DNA of 64,000 nucleotides from an uncultured bacterium (GTDB lineage: Bacteria; Myxococcota_A; Bradymonadia; UBA7976; VGTA01). The notes below the pieces were generated by a model. It saw only the letters and a program-made list of their open reading frames with translations, ran no database searches and was not told the DNA's origin. Where the stretch lies: the NCBI GenBank assembly GCA_943788935.1, contig CALSSE010000005.1, positions 124,001 to 188,000 of the forward strand, in the 5' to 3' direction. Of this stretch, positions 46,272 to 56,229 are shown piece after piece. Made by a program: the position numbers and the translations under genes. Numbering within the stretch: position 1 is the stretch's first letter; every line of letters starts with the position of its first letter.

Positions 46272-47578
46272 ATCATCAACAAAATAATGAGGTTGAGGAG
46301 AGCGTCAATCGAGGGTTTAGTCGAGGTTTTTGGGGAACCTTAATCACTCTGATCATCTTGGTGGGCTCTGTCGAGTTCTATGGGGCGATCGCCCTACATG
46401 AACAGATTAAAGAGGTGATCGACCCCAACGCAGCACAGCGATCGAAGAGATCATCTACCGAGCCTCTCTCCAATGACCTCCCAGCTCGTTCATCTTCTTG
46501 GAGGAATCGTCTCATCTCCGAAACTTTCCGATCAGCAAGTGGCGAATACCAATCCCTCACTCAAGAGCTAAAGACCTCTATAAAGAGCTCTTTCAAGCGC
46601 TCAAGAGCGAAAGTAGATGATCAAGTAGATGCTTGGGCTGATTGGTACTTCTCTGTCATCGGTGAGTATGCTCGATTAGGTCATTTAGGCGCTCAAGCTC
46701 TCGGGAAGAGTAACCTTGAAGACTATATGATCACCCAACTCTCTGAGCGAGTATTTGGCCCAGCAGCGGTCTTCAAAGACCTCGCTGAGCTCAATCGTGA
46801 AGTAGAGCGGCGTTTTTCGGAGAGACACCGAGAGGTGATTAGTCACTTAGAAAAAGTGGTTAAGTCTGATCCTAACGCTCATTCAGAGACCATGAGTGAT
46901 GAAGATCGACGTTTCGTTAATACTAGATTACAACAGTTAGAATCGCTTAATCATGTTGCTACTTTAACGCCTCTAGGACTCGCGACGAAGCTAACCTCTC
47001 TCGGAGGGGTAAAGGCAGGACTCAAATTTCTCGCCTCACGAGCAGCGACCAAGGCGACCTCAGCGGGGGCGATCAAAATCGTTGCCTCTGGTGGTGCCAA
47101 GGGAGCCATCGCTGGTGGAACTAAAGCGGTTATCGCCGGCGGCGCTAAAGTCGGCGCTAAAGTCGGCGCTAAAGTCGGCGCTAAAGCCGGCGCTAAAGTC
47201 GGCGCTAAAGCCGGCGCCTTAGCGACGGGGACCAGCGCAGCTATACTCTGTTCACCACTTGGTCCCATCGCCGCGATTTGCGGAGTAACCGCAGGTGTTG
47301 TCACTTGGTTTGCCGTAGACAAAGTGATCGTCGAGGTCGACGAGCTGATTAACCGTGAGCAGTTTGTCGCTGACACTCGCCGTGAGCTCTCAGCACTGAT
47401 GGATACCCTTCAGTCCGAAGTCGAGAGTGACTTAGATCTCTATCACAGTCAGATCTTACATACCATCCTCTCCGAGAGAGCGGAGGAGCTTGACCAACAG
47501 CCTCGCCCGACTCGACTCATTGATCAGATCTCATCTCCAAACACTCAGAAAAGAGACTCAGAAAAGAGCCACCGATGA
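46268..47578 (+). CDS. Membrane protein with GAKV/GAKA repeats
   Basis: A 436-residue protein with an N-terminal TM segment (GTLITLIILVGSVEFYGAIAL), a helical region with charged segments, and a Gly/Ala/Lys repeat (GAKVGAKVGAKVGAKAGAKV). Two hydrophobic helices follow (AAILCSPLGPIAAICGVTAG and VVTWFAVDKVIVEV). A charged helix ends the protein. I cannot assign a family. It overlaps both neighbours by ATGA, so the three products are probably made in stoichiometric amounts and may form one membrane complex. Confidence 0.75.
   Translation: MNHQQNNEVEESVNRGFSRGFWGTLITLIILVGSVEFYGAIALHEQIKEVIDPNAAQRSKRSSTEPLSNDLPARSSSWRNRLISETFRSASGEYQSLTQELKTSIKSSFKRSRAKVDDQVDAWADWYFSVIGEYARLGHLGAQALGKSNLEDYMITQLSERVFGPAAVFKDLAELNREVERRFSERHREVISHLEKVVKSDPNAHSETMSDEDRRFVNTRLQQLESLNHVATLTPLGLATKLTSLGGVKAGLKFLASRAATKATSAGAIKIVASGGAKGAIAGGTKAVIAGGAKVGAKVGAKVGAKAGAKVGAKAGALATGTSAAILCSPLGPIAAICGVTAGVVTWFAVDKVIVEVDELINREQFVADTRRELSALMDTLQSEVESDLDLYHSQILHTILSERAEELDQQPRPTRLIDQISSPNTQKRDSEKSHR
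47141..47212 (+). repeat. 12-bp tandem repeat (6 copies) encoding GAK[VA]
   Basis: Unit GGCGCTAAAGTC, with AAAGCC in two copies. It lies immediately before two hydrophobic helices. Confidence 0.95.
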
Positions 47579-48585
47579 GCCCCGCTAAACAGCCCTCGAG
47601 TTCACATCCCCTCATTGACGCGCTTCACCAAGAAGAAGCGACTCATCGTCTCCTCGACCTCAGCTTAGAACACCTCCTCGATCTACCGATAGAGAGTTGG
47701 CTCGATATTGAGGTATTCTATGAGAGCATTCAAACAGTCTATCAGCCCCAAGTCGCTAAACAGCTCCTCCTCGAGTGGCTCCCTCGACTCATTGAGAGCT
47801 CTAGTGACTTGAGTGAACTCGGGGGACGGCCGCTGAGCGGATGGCTCACTCCCGATTTGGACGCCGAGCTGAGGTCATTAGCCGCGAGGGCAAAACTCCT
47901 CACCGCTTCTCGTATTCAAGAGTTTGTGACTCACCCACTCACTCATCATATTACTCAAGCCTTTGTGGAAGAAACCCTGCAAAGATTTATTCAAAGGGTC
48001 AAGCCGAGCGGAGAAGGAGGCGGCTTATTGGGGGTCGCTAGTCGAGGTGCTCTAGGGTGGGCGAGCAAGGCGAGCAGGGGGGCGCTAAGTGGAATCGGAG
48101 AGCAGCTACAAGGTCATTTAGGATCTCTTACTAAAGACTTTGTCAACGCCTCAATGAGCGTTCTTCTCGAGCAACTCGGGCAGATAATCGGCACAAAAGA
48201 GGTCGCACAGAGGCTCGCTGAAGCCCAACTCTCACTCTATGACGAGTTCAGAGGAACCCCTCCTAGTCAGCTCTTTCAAAAATATGGTATTTGGCTCAAT
48301 AAAGCTGAGGATGAGACCTCTGTACACACTGCCGTTCAAGAATGGGCAGAGCTAATCTCTGATTGGATCTCTAGCCTCCTAGAGCTTCCCGAACTCGAGA
48401 GCCTCGCCGGTAAAGTTCACCAAGACCTGATCACCGCTTTGAGCCAACGCACGCCACGTGACATCATAAATGATAACGACACGATAGAGAATATTAAAGC
48501 TCAGATCAGTACCTCATTAAGGCCGATCATCACCAATATTGCATCAAGTGACTCCTTTGCCAAGTGGTGTGATGACTATCTCTAA
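47575..48585 (+). CDS. Hypothetical protein, third gene of the membrane operon
   Basis: A 336-residue protein that is mostly amphipathic helix (LLDLSLEHLLDLPIESWLDI, VTHPLTHHITQAFVEETLQR) with a Gly/Ala-rich middle (LLGVASRGALGWASKASRG). No TM segment is clear. The family is unknown. The start overlaps the previous stop by ATGA. The gene set ends here, followed by a 109-base gap. Confidence 0.7.
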   Translation: MSPAKQPSSSHPLIDALHQEEATHRLLDLSLEHLLDLPIESWLDIEVFYESIQTVYQPQVAKQLLLEWLPRLIESSSDLSELGGRPLSGWLTPDLDAELRSLAARAKLLTASRIQEFVTHPLTHHITQAFVEETLQRFIQRVKPSGEGGGLLGVASRGALGWASKASRGALSGIGEQLQGHLGSLTKDFVNASMSVLLEQLGQIIGTKEVAQRLAEAQLSLYDEFRGTPPSQLFQKYGIWLNKAEDETSVHTAVQEWAELISDWISSLLELPELESLAGKVHQDLITALSQRTPRDIINDNDTIENIKAQISTSLRPIITNIASSDSFAKWCDDYL

Positions 48586-48694
48586 GCTGATTATTTATCG
48601 CGAACTCAATCAATGGGATAGACTACATCGCTAGAGCTTTGATAAGGTGGGCTAAAGGTACTTATCAGTCTGTTCTTAGAGAGAGAGGAAGATC

Positions 48695-50410
48695 TTGATA
48701 TATCGACTATTAAAGCTCTTTATTGTACTAAATATTATTTTAAGCTCCTTCTTAATGTACCCGTTAGGTGGACACGCTCAAGGTATACAGTGTGAACAGC
48801 CAAACGCCTTGATCATCCTCGACCGCTCAGGGAGTATGAACGCTGATGATAAATGGGGGATGGCGGTCGGAGCGATCCATGACCTCACTCTTGCCTATGA
48901 TGCGGCGGTCCGATTTGGACTCTCTTATTTCCCCACTGACGGAGGATGTGGAGTAAATAATAATCTACTTCAAGGAGTCGCTCCCAATAATGGAGGAGCG
49001 ATCCGTGGGTCTTTACAACAGCTTGGTAATCCTCCACGAGGAGCAGATACCCCGATCGCTGGCTCGCTCGTAGAGGGAATAAACTACCTCAGAAATCTCA
49101 ATGATGTGAACCGGCAAAATGTGATCATACTTATCACTGATGGTGATCAGACCTGCGGTGGAGCAGGGAATCAAGTCGATCGGGCACAAGAAGCTTTTAA
49201 CGCAGGTTTTCCTGTCTATGTGATCAGCTTTGGTCGAGGGATCAGTAATACTCGTATTCTGACCGATATGGCGAGAGCTGGCGGCACAGATGATTACTTT
49301 CAAGCTGATAATGGATCAGAGCTCATCCAACGTCTGATCGAGATTGTTCAGAGAACAACCGCCGAGGGTTGTGATGGTCGTGATAACGACTGTGATGGCT
49401 TCATTGATGAGCGTATCCCGCCTCAGCCCTGCGAGACCATGTGCGGTCGAGGAGAGAAGATCTGCGTCGATGGTCAACTCAGCGACTGTATCGGAGGAGA
49501 GATCCCTGCTGATGAATGTGATGGCATCGATAATGACTGCGACAACTTGATCGATGAGACCGGTTTTGGGGACTGTACCACGGAGAGCGGCAACCCAGGA
49601 ACTGCGCTCTGTCTTGAAGGTGGAGTCGTAGATGAAGACTGTACTCCCGATGACCCCAACCGTGAAGAAATCTGTGATGGGCGTGATAACAACGAGAACG
49701 GTGAAATCGATGAAAACACTGATGAAGAATGCTCAGTTGAGTGTCATTTCGGTCGTCGTCGTTGCGTAGAAGGAATGCTGTTGAGCTGTAGCGCGCCGCC
49801 AGTAGGACCTGAGGTATGTAATGGCTATGATGACGACTGTGATGGTCTTATTGACGAAATGGCGATGTGTGTCGGCGAAGAGGTCTGTGGCGAGACAGGT
49901 GAGTGCTTAGTCCCTTGTGATAACGGGGAATGTTTTGGTGATTTCCGTTGTGATGAGAATAACATCTGCCAGCGACGACCTTGCCCAACACCTTGCAGTG
50001 ATGGCGAGCGCTGTATTAATCAGATATGTGTCACGCCCTGCGTCGTTGATTCTCAATGTCAAAACACAGAAGAGTGCGACTCCAATCTAAGGCGCTGCGT
50101 TCCCAACGGGACAGCGACCCCCGAAGAGATTATGAGCGAGCCAGGCGGAGAGAGCGCTGGGTCAGAGGTCTCTGGTGGAGCAGAGATTTCTGCAGGCTCT
50201 GCAGCGGGCGGTATGAGCGGAGGGGGAGACACTGCAGGTTTTGTGGTCGCCCCTCCGCCTGCTGACACTGCCCAAGAGCCTTCACCCAAAAGCTCAGGGA
50301 GCAGTTGTGATCAAGGAGCGAGGCTTCCCTCTCCTCTCGCTCTCTTCATCACTCTAGGGTTAGCGATCATCTATCGTAGGCGTAAGCTCACGAGTGGACA
50401 CACTCGATGA
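48695..50410 (+). CDS. VWA-domain protein with MopE-like repeats and MYXO-CTERM-like tail
   Basis: A secreted or surface protein of 571 residues, starting at TTG after AGAGGAA. A signal peptide (IVLNIILSSFLMYPLGGHAQ) precedes a von Willebrand A domain with a metal site (ILDRSGSM and LITDGDQT). Four Asp-rich MopE-type putative metal-binding motifs follow: CDGRDNDCDGFIDE, CDGIDNDCDNLIDE, CDGRDNNENGEIDE, CNGYDDDCDGLIDE. A Cys-rich segment and a Ser/Gly/Glu-rich linker come next, and it ends SSCDQGARLPSPLALFIT plus a hydrophobic segment and RRRK, like a MYXO-CTERM tail. It may be a calcium-dependent adhesion protein; this is inference. The stop overlaps the antiporter start. Confidence 0.85.
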   Translation: MIYRLLKLFIVLNIILSSFLMYPLGGHAQGIQCEQPNALIILDRSGSMNADDKWGMAVGAIHDLTLAYDAAVRFGLSYFPTDGGCGVNNNLLQGVAPNNGGAIRGSLQQLGNPPRGADTPIAGSLVEGINYLRNLNDVNRQNVIILITDGDQTCGGAGNQVDRAQEAFNAGFPVYVISFGRGISNTRILTDMARAGGTDDYFQADNGSELIQRLIEIVQRTTAEGCDGRDNDCDGFIDERIPPQPCETMCGRGEKICVDGQLSDCIGGEIPADECDGIDNDCDNLIDETGFGDCTTESGNPGTALCLEGGVVDEDCTPDDPNREEICDGRDNNENGEIDENTDEECSVECHFGRRRCVEGMLLSCSAPPVGPEVCNGYDDDCDGLIDEMAMCVGEEVCGETGECLVPCDNGECFGDFRCDENNICQRRPCPTPCSDGERCINQICVTPCVVDSQCQNTEECDSNLRRCVPNGTATPEEIMSEPGGESAGSEVSGGAEISAGSAAGGMSGGGDTAGFVVAPPPADTAQEPSPKSSGSSCDQGARLPSPLALFITLGLAIIYRRRKLTSGHTR

Positions 50411-52161
50411 TCACCGACCTTATCTTTGCTACACTGATCCTCGCCCTCGGTTTCTCTTTCTACAGGTCAAAGCAGTATCTTTCGCTCGGGCTCACCATTG
50501 GACTCGGGCTTTTAGGTCGAGGCATAGGCGCCTGGCTCATCACCCCTCAAGCCTCTCTCAGCGAGCTTCTCTTCGGTTTAGCAGGGGAATGGAGCCCCAC
50601 CACATCTCTAGTCTCGGTGAGCGTCGCTGTTCTCTTGGTGAACATCGGTTTAAGTGTATTACAGTGGCTATCGCCAAAAACTAGCGATGGTCACTCTGCC
50701 GGAGAGCGAGAGATCTCCCTCATTATCACTGCGCTCCCCCTCACCACCTTAATGTGCCTACTCTGTGTAAATGTAGCGATCTTTGGCGATGGAACGCTCG
50801 GCGGTCCTAACCAGCTCGCCTTACTGCTCTCTGCGGGGGTCGCCACACTGCTCGCTAGAGCGCATGGAGTGAGTGGCGAGGCTCTCTTGAGCGGAGTAAA
50901 ACGCTCTGTCTCTGATACCCTCGAAGCCCTATTCATTTTACTCTTAATCGGAGCGCTCGCCGGGACTTGGATGCTCTCGGGAGTTGTCCCCGCCATGATT
51001 GACTACGGATTAGTCATCATGTCTCCATCTTACTTCCTCATCGCGACTTGCGCCCTCTGCGCCTTAGTCTCGCTCGCCTCTGGAAGTTCTTGGTCGACGA
51101 TAGCGACTGTTGGTGTAGCGTTGATGAGCGTCGGTCAAGCCCTCGGATTCTCTCCTGGTCTATGCGCGGGAGCGATCATCTCTGGCGCTTATTTTGGAGA
51201 TAAGCTCTCCCCGCTCTCCGATACAACCAACCTAGCACCCGCGATGGCCGGAGGCTCACTCATCCCTCATATAAGAGCAATGCTCTGGACAACAACTCCA
51301 GCGTTTATTGGAGCCTTAATCATCTTTGGAGCTTTAGGACTTGGCGCTAATCAAGCCGTTGATACCGCCAAAATAACGAGTATTCAAAGCGGACTCAGAG
51401 AGCATGTATGGATCCACCCCATCCTCTTTATCGTCCCAATGAGTGTGGGAGTGCTCATCGCCAAGCGCGCTCCTACCTTAGCGACATTGGCCTTTGGAGC
51501 CATCTTTGGAGGCGTCGTCGCCGTCTTTGCTCAACCCGCTCTGATCGAACAGCTCGCGGGACAAGGTGGTCTAATCGGTGGTTTTAAGGCGGTGATGATG
51601 GCGATGTCGAGTAAGATCCAGCTCCCCGCCAGCGACCCAACCGTAAGTGACTTGTTGAGTGCTAAGGGGATGCAAGGGATGCTCGGTACAGTGTGGCTTA
51701 TCCTCTGTGCTTTGGCCTTTGGAGGAGTGATGGAGCGATCAGGCTTCCTCGAGGTGATCAGTCGAGCGCTCCTCCGTAAAGTGACGACTGATCGGGGCTT
51801 AGTAGGCGCGACGACCGCTACTAGTGTCTTTTTAAATGTGACCGCTTCGGATCAGTACCTAGCGATCGTGGTCCCCGGACGTATGTACCGGCAGAGCTAT
51901 GAAGAGCGTGGTTTAGCTCCTGAAGCCTTGAGTCGAACCTTAGAAGATGCCGGTACTGTGACCTCGGTGCTTATTCCTTGGAACACCTGTGGAGCGGCTC
52001 AAGCGAGCGTCTTAGGTGTGGCTACCCTAGCCTATGCCCCTTTTTGCTTCTTCAATATCCTCAGCCCACTCATGACGATTCTCTTTGCGGTAATGGGGTG
52101 GCGACAGCCACGACTTGATCCCACCGCGATAAGAGCTTCATCGACTGATCGTGATGAGTAG
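50407..52161 (+). CDS. NhaC-family Na+/H+ antiporter
   Basis: A 584-residue inner-membrane transporter with about eleven to twelve hydrophobic segments. The motifs SLASGSSWSTIATVGVALM and GAYFGDKLSPLSDTTNLAPA are characteristic of the NhaC-type antiporters (NhaC also covers some malate/lactate antiporters, so the substrate is not certain). The late segment ECGAAQASVLG-like NTCGAAQASVLGVATLAYAP is also family-typical. The ATG overlaps the preceding stop. It may support sodium or pH homeostasis. Confidence 0.88.
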   Translation: MITDLIFATLILALGFSFYRSKQYLSLGLTIGLGLLGRGIGAWLITPQASLSELLFGLAGEWSPTTSLVSVSVAVLLVNIGLSVLQWLSPKTSDGHSAGEREISLIITALPLTTLMCLLCVNVAIFGDGTLGGPNQLALLLSAGVATLLARAHGVSGEALLSGVKRSVSDTLEALFILLLIGALAGTWMLSGVVPAMIDYGLVIMSPSYFLIATCALCALVSLASGSSWSTIATVGVALMSVGQALGFSPGLCAGAIISGAYFGDKLSPLSDTTNLAPAMAGGSLIPHIRAMLWTTTPAFIGALIIFGALGLGANQAVDTAKITSIQSGLREHVWIHPILFIVPMSVGVLIAKRAPTLATLAFGAIFGGVVAVFAQPALIEQLAGQGGLIGGFKAVMMAMSSKIQLPASDPTVSDLLSAKGMQGMLGTVWLILCALAFGGVMERSGFLEVISRALLRKVTTDRGLVGATTATSVFLNVTASDQYLAIVVPGRMYRQSYEERGLAPEALSRTLEDAGTVTSVLIPWNTCGAAQASVLGVATLAYAPFCFFNILSPLMTILFAVMGWRQPRLDPTAIRASSTDRDE

Positions 52162-52297
52162 TGGCTCGCCTAATGAGAGCCTCCCTTGATGAGAGCCTCC
52201 TTTCATGCACCCTTCCTCTCATCCTTTTTGAGCCTAAGACTACTTAACCCATTTAGACTAAACTAATGAAATTAAACAAAAATATAGAGAGGGGCTT

Positions 52298-54967
52298 ATG
52301 TTGACCAAAAATGCATCATATACTGACGTGATCCTGTCTCTTAAAGAGCAGATTAAACCTAAAACATCCATCACCTCTCCACTCATTTGGCTGGTGCTGC
52401 TCTCACCCCTTTGCTTTTCTGCTGCTTGCGATGACGCTGAACCTGCCCCTCCCTTCCCTGCGATAATGGGGGGTGGAGGCGATCTCCCGCTAGCAGGTTA
52501 TCAAATGCCCGCTGGTGAGGCCGCTGGCGAAGCCGCTGGTGAATCCGCTGGCGAGACCGCTGGCGAGACCGCTGGCGAGGCCGCTGGTGAATCCGCTGGT
52601 GAATCCGCTGGTGAATCCGCTGGTGAATCCGCTGGCGAGACTGCTGGCGAGACTGCTGGCGAGACTGCTGGCGAAGAGGCCGGCGAAGAGGCCGGCGAGA
52701 CTGCTGGCGAAGCGGCTGGTGAGATGGTGACCTCAGGGTGGGGGGGAAGACGTCAGTGTGAGGTCACTCTCAGCTATACATCCTCTACCGCGAACCGTGT
52801 CCAAGTCGCAGGGAGCTTTACCGACTGGTCATCCTCTCCACTTGAGATGACTAGGCGAGGAGACTCCTTCTCTATTCAGCTCTCTAGTCAGAGCAGCTCA
52901 CAGCTCATCGCCGGCCAGCGATATCCTTACAAATTTATCGTTGATGGTGAGTGGATCCTCGACCCTAAAAATACTCAGCAACAATTTGATGGTGAGTGTG
53001 TCAACAGCGCTTTCACCCTCCCAACCTGTGACTTACCCCTAGTCACAGTACGGAGCTTGGACGCTAGCTGGGATGAGGTCGCTGAGCAAGGAGTGATCAA
53101 CGGCGAGCTAGAAATCGCGCTCTCTAACTCCGCCAATGATCTAGCAGAGTTTAGAGTGACCATCGATGGAGAAGAGCCTGAGTATCAAGTCAATGAGGCC
53201 CTCGGCCGTGTCACCTTTACTCTCACTGGAGTGACTCAAGGTAAACACCGTTTAAGCGTGAGCGCGGTTGATGACTTGGGCCAGATCTCAGCCATAAAAC
53301 AGGCTTCAGTTTGGGTCGAGCCACGACCGTTTCATTGGCGTGATACTCCCATGTATATGCTGCTCGTCGATCGTTTTGCTAATGGAGACTCCACTAACGA
53401 TGCTCCGATCGGGGAGCCTGTACAGTACAGCGCTGATTGGCATGGAGGAGACTTACAAGGCGCGCTCCGCGCTCTCGAGGACGGGTACTTTGATCGACTT
53501 GGGGTAAAGGCCATCTGGTTAAGCCCGATTAATCTTCAGGTCGATGGGCACTTCCCTGACCGTATTGGAGCGGGTCGTCGCTTCTCTGCCTATCACGGCT
53601 ATTGGCCCATCAGCGGACAACAGATCGATCCAAGATTCGGCGGAGATGAAGGACTAGAAGCCTTCGTACAGGCAGCGCATGATAGAGGGATTAGAGTGCT
53701 CTTAGATCTCATCAATAACCAAATTCATGAGCAACATATCTATTATCAGCAAAATCCTGAGTGGTTTAGGACAGGTTGCGTGTGTGGCCAAGACCCCGGC
53801 TGTGGGTGGAGTGAGCGTCCTCTAGACTGTCTCTTCGCGAGTTACCTACCCGACATTAACTGGCAAGTCCCTGGCGCTGAGCAACAATTTATTGAAGACG
53901 CTCTCTATTGGGTAGAGCGCTTTGATGTCGATGGGTTCAGGGTAGACGCCGTGAAGCATGTGGAGACGACCTCTATTTATAACCTCCGCGCCGCCCTCAC
54001 TGATCGATTTGAAGGAGATGGGCAAGGAGAGCGAATATGGATGTTTGGTGAGACCGCCGTCGGGGAGGCTGATCTATTCAATGATGGCTGTGGCGTACAG
54101 TACGAAGATGGCTATGAGTGGATCGACGCCTACACTGGAGATGAAGCCCTCGATGGTCAGTTTGATTTCCCAACTCATCACCGAGTACGCTGGCCACTCC
54201 TCAGCGGCAATGGCAGTTATTGGGAGGTAGATAACGCTATCAGTGACTCTCTGTCACGCTACCAGCCAAGCGCGCTCCATGTTCGTTTCTTGGGGTCACA
54301 TGACAGTACTCGTGTCGCCTCCGAGGCCGCACTCGACCCGCAGCTAAGATGTCGGTACACCGATGAGCCTGGGTGTGAGCAGCTATCTTCAGTCTCCACT
54401 GAACCCGCTATCTTTGAACGCATCAAACGCGCTTGGCTCTTACTGTGGACAACGCCTGGGATCCCGCTCCTATATTATGGTGATGAAGTAGCGCTCGCTG
54501 GTGGAAATGACCCCGATAGTCGCCGAGATATGCCGTGGGGGGGTGCGCTCGCTGACCTCTCAATGTCTGCGCCCGGTGAAGCGCCAGCCACTCTCTCCTT
54601 CGCCCAAGAAGACCTACGGAACTGGCTAGGGTCTCTCTCTTCGCTTAGGGCGCGATTCGCTACCCTGACTCGAGGGGAGTGGCAGACGATATGGGTATGG
54701 GATAATGTGTATGTCTATACTCGTTATGGGATCGGTCACTCGGGAGTCGCAGAGTTGAGCGTGATCGCCATGAGCCAGAGCGAGAGTGAACATACACTCG
54801 AAATCCCGATCCCCGACCCCTTGAGAGCCGCGCTCTCCTCACCAAGAAGTTTAGGGAGTGAACCTGATCTAGGCGCTGGCCAACTGAGCCCTAACGCTGA
54901 GAACAGTATATTTACCCTGACTCTCCCCGCTGGCGAAGCCTCGGTATGGGTTTGGACAGGTGAATAA
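52298..54967 (+). CDS. GH13 alpha-amylase-family lipoprotein with AGES-type repeats
   Basis: An 889-residue lipoprotein: signal, lipobox FSAAC, then about eighteen tetrapeptide units of AGE plus a variable residue. A carbohydrate-binding module of the glycogen-binding/isoamylase kind follows (NRVQVAGSFTDWSSSPLEM, GQRYPYKFIVDGEWILDP). The GH13 catalytic domain begins near MYMLLVDRFANGDSTND; catalytic residues are Asp550 (FRVDAVKH), Glu585 (FGETAVG) and Asp669 (LGSHDSTRVAS). Closest functional analogues are cyclomaltodextrinase/neopullulanase-like enzymes, so it likely cleaves alpha-glucans on the cell surface. Product specificity is unproven. Confidence 0.9.
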   Translation: MLTKNASYTDVILSLKEQIKPKTSITSPLIWLVLLSPLCFSAACDDAEPAPPFPAIMGGGGDLPLAGYQMPAGEAAGEAAGESAGETAGETAGEAAGESAGESAGESAGESAGETAGETAGETAGEEAGEEAGETAGEAAGEMVTSGWGGRRQCEVTLSYTSSTANRVQVAGSFTDWSSSPLEMTRRGDSFSIQLSSQSSSQLIAGQRYPYKFIVDGEWILDPKNTQQQFDGECVNSAFTLPTCDLPLVTVRSLDASWDEVAEQGVINGELEIALSNSANDLAEFRVTIDGEEPEYQVNEALGRVTFTLTGVTQGKHRLSVSAVDDLGQISAIKQASVWVEPRPFHWRDTPMYMLLVDRFANGDSTNDAPIGEPVQYSADWHGGDLQGALRALEDGYFDRLGVKAIWLSPINLQVDGHFPDRIGAGRRFSAYHGYWPISGQQIDPRFGGDEGLEAFVQAAHDRGIRVLLDLINNQIHEQHIYYQQNPEWFRTGCVCGQDPGCGWSERPLDCLFASYLPDINWQVPGAEQQFIEDALYWVERFDVDGFRVDAVKHVETTSIYNLRAALTDRFEGDGQGERIWMFGETAVGEADLFNDGCGVQYEDGYEWIDAYTGDEALDGQFDFPTHHRVRWPLLSGNGSYWEVDNAISDSLSRYQPSALHVRFLGSHDSTRVASEAALDPQLRCRYTDEPGCEQLSSVSTEPAIFERIKRAWLLLWTTPGIPLLYYGDEVALAGGNDPDSRRDMPWGGALADLSMSAPGEAPATLSFAQEDLRNWLGSLSSLRARFATLTRGEWQTIWVWDNVYVYTRYGIGHSGVAELSVIAMSQSESEHTLEIPIPDPLRAALSSPRSLGSEPDLGAGQLSPNAENSIFTLTLPAGEASVWVWTGE
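52511..52726 (+). repeat. 12-bp tandem repeat (18 copies) encoding AGE[ASTE]
   Basis: Units of the type GCTGGCGAGACC with changes mainly in the last codon and one silent position (GGC/GGT). Mosaic order of units suggests unequal recombination. Located after the lipobox of the GH13 lipoprotein. Confidence 0.95.
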
Positions 54968-54969
54968 GA

Positions 54970-56229
54970 GTGAATGAGGAGGAGCGACAAGAGATAAAGA
55001 ACCCGCTCGTTGAACCTCGCGAGTGGCCCTTAGATCCCTCGCTTACTTTCCTTAATCATGGCTCTTTTGGGGCTTGCCCCCGAGAGATTCTGCGACGACA
55101 AGCGGCGTTGCGTGATCAGATGGAGCGCTCCCCTGTGCGCTTCAATCTGACCACTCTACCAGATCTCTGTGAAGCGGCGAGAGAGAGTGTCGCGCCTCTA
55201 CTAGGCGTCGACCCTAAGAATGTCGTGTTCGTCTCCAATGCCAGTGAGGGAGTATCAACCGTCCTCAAGACCATCGAATGGCGAGCGGGCGATGAGGTCA
55301 TCATCAGTCAAGACAGCTATCCTGCTTGTCGACACATGCTCAACGCGCTCGCCCTGCGACATCGCTTATTGATCAAGGTAGCGCTTACTCCCTTTGGCGG
55401 ACACAAATGGGAGCAACAGGTCGTAGAGGCCTTCGAAGCGCAAGTGAGCGATCGGACTCGACTGATACTCATCGATCATATCACTAGCCCTACCGCCTTG
55501 GTCTATCCGGTGACCGAGCTCACCTCGCTCGCCAAACAGATCGGCGCCATCAGCCTCATCGATGGTGCCCATGCTCCCGGTCAACTCCCGCTGGCGCTTC
55601 ATCAGCTCGACCCTGACTTTTATGTCGGTAACGCCCACAAGTGGATGATGACCCCTAAGTCCTGCGCGATGCTCTACGTGAGCCCGAGATGGAGAGCCCA
55701 TATCCTCCCTCATGTGATCAGTCATGGCTATCTCACACAGGGGGAGTCGAGATATCAGGCGCTCTTTGATTGGACAGGGACGCGTGATTACACCGCCCTC
55801 GCTTGTCTGCCTGATACGATCAAGTGGGTCAATCAGCGTTGCGGAGGATTTCAGCGCCTTCGATCTCGAAATCATCGGCTAATTCAAGCGGCCCGTGACC
55901 TCTTAGTCACTTCTTTATGGGGAGGGCCCTCACCGGTCATGCCACCTCGCACCGCTCTCGCTCAGATGGTCGCGGTTCCCTTACCACAGCCTCTCGCCAC
56001 TTATCCAGAGAGCGCCCTACCGCCTTCGATGATCACCGCCGAGAGCGCCGCCTCTGCAGGTCGAATCCATCCCTTACAACGCGCTTTATGGTCAGAGGGC
56101 TTTGAGGTGCCGATCATTACCACTGCTCACGGAGTGATGCTCCGTGTCTCTGCACAGGCGTATAACACCCTTGGAGAATACCAGCGTTTAGCGGAGACAC
56201 TGCTGACTATAAGCTCGAGTAGAGATTGA
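54970..56229 (+). CDS. Class V PLP-dependent aminotransferase (isopenicillin-N epimerase-like)
   Basis: A 419-residue cytoplasmic enzyme. TFLNHGSFGACPREILRRQ at the N-terminus and LIDGAHAPGQLPLALHQLD are the usual class V signatures; the PLP lysine lies in YVGNAHKWMMTPK. This layout is typical of the isopenicillin-N epimerase/cysteine desulfurase-like group; the actual reaction (epimerase, desulfurase or lyase) cannot be told. The start is GTG, two bases after the GH13 stop. Its end overlaps the convergent lipoprotein gene by 23 bases. Confidence 0.87.
   Translation: MNEEERQEIKNPLVEPREWPLDPSLTFLNHGSFGACPREILRRQAALRDQMERSPVRFNLTTLPDLCEAARESVAPLLGVDPKNVVFVSNASEGVSTVLKTIEWRAGDEVIISQDSYPACRHMLNALALRHRLLIKVALTPFGGHKWEQQVVEAFEAQVSDRTRLILIDHITSPTALVYPVTELTSLAKQIGAISLIDGAHAPGQLPLALHQLDPDFYVGNAHKWMMTPKSCAMLYVSPRWRAHILPHVISHGYLTQGESRYQALFDWTGTRDYTALACLPDTIKWVNQRCGGFQRLRSRNHRLIQAARDLLVTSLWGGPSPVMPPRTALAQMVAVPLPQPLATYPESALPPSMITAESAASAGRIHPLQRALWSEGFEVPIITTAHGVMLRVSAQAYNTLGEYQRLAETLLTISSSRD

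Noticed and set aside
46951..47376. A 141-codon minus-strand frame with LAPTLAPA repeats
   Set aside because: Antisense of the GAKV array in a gene with overlaps to both neighbours.
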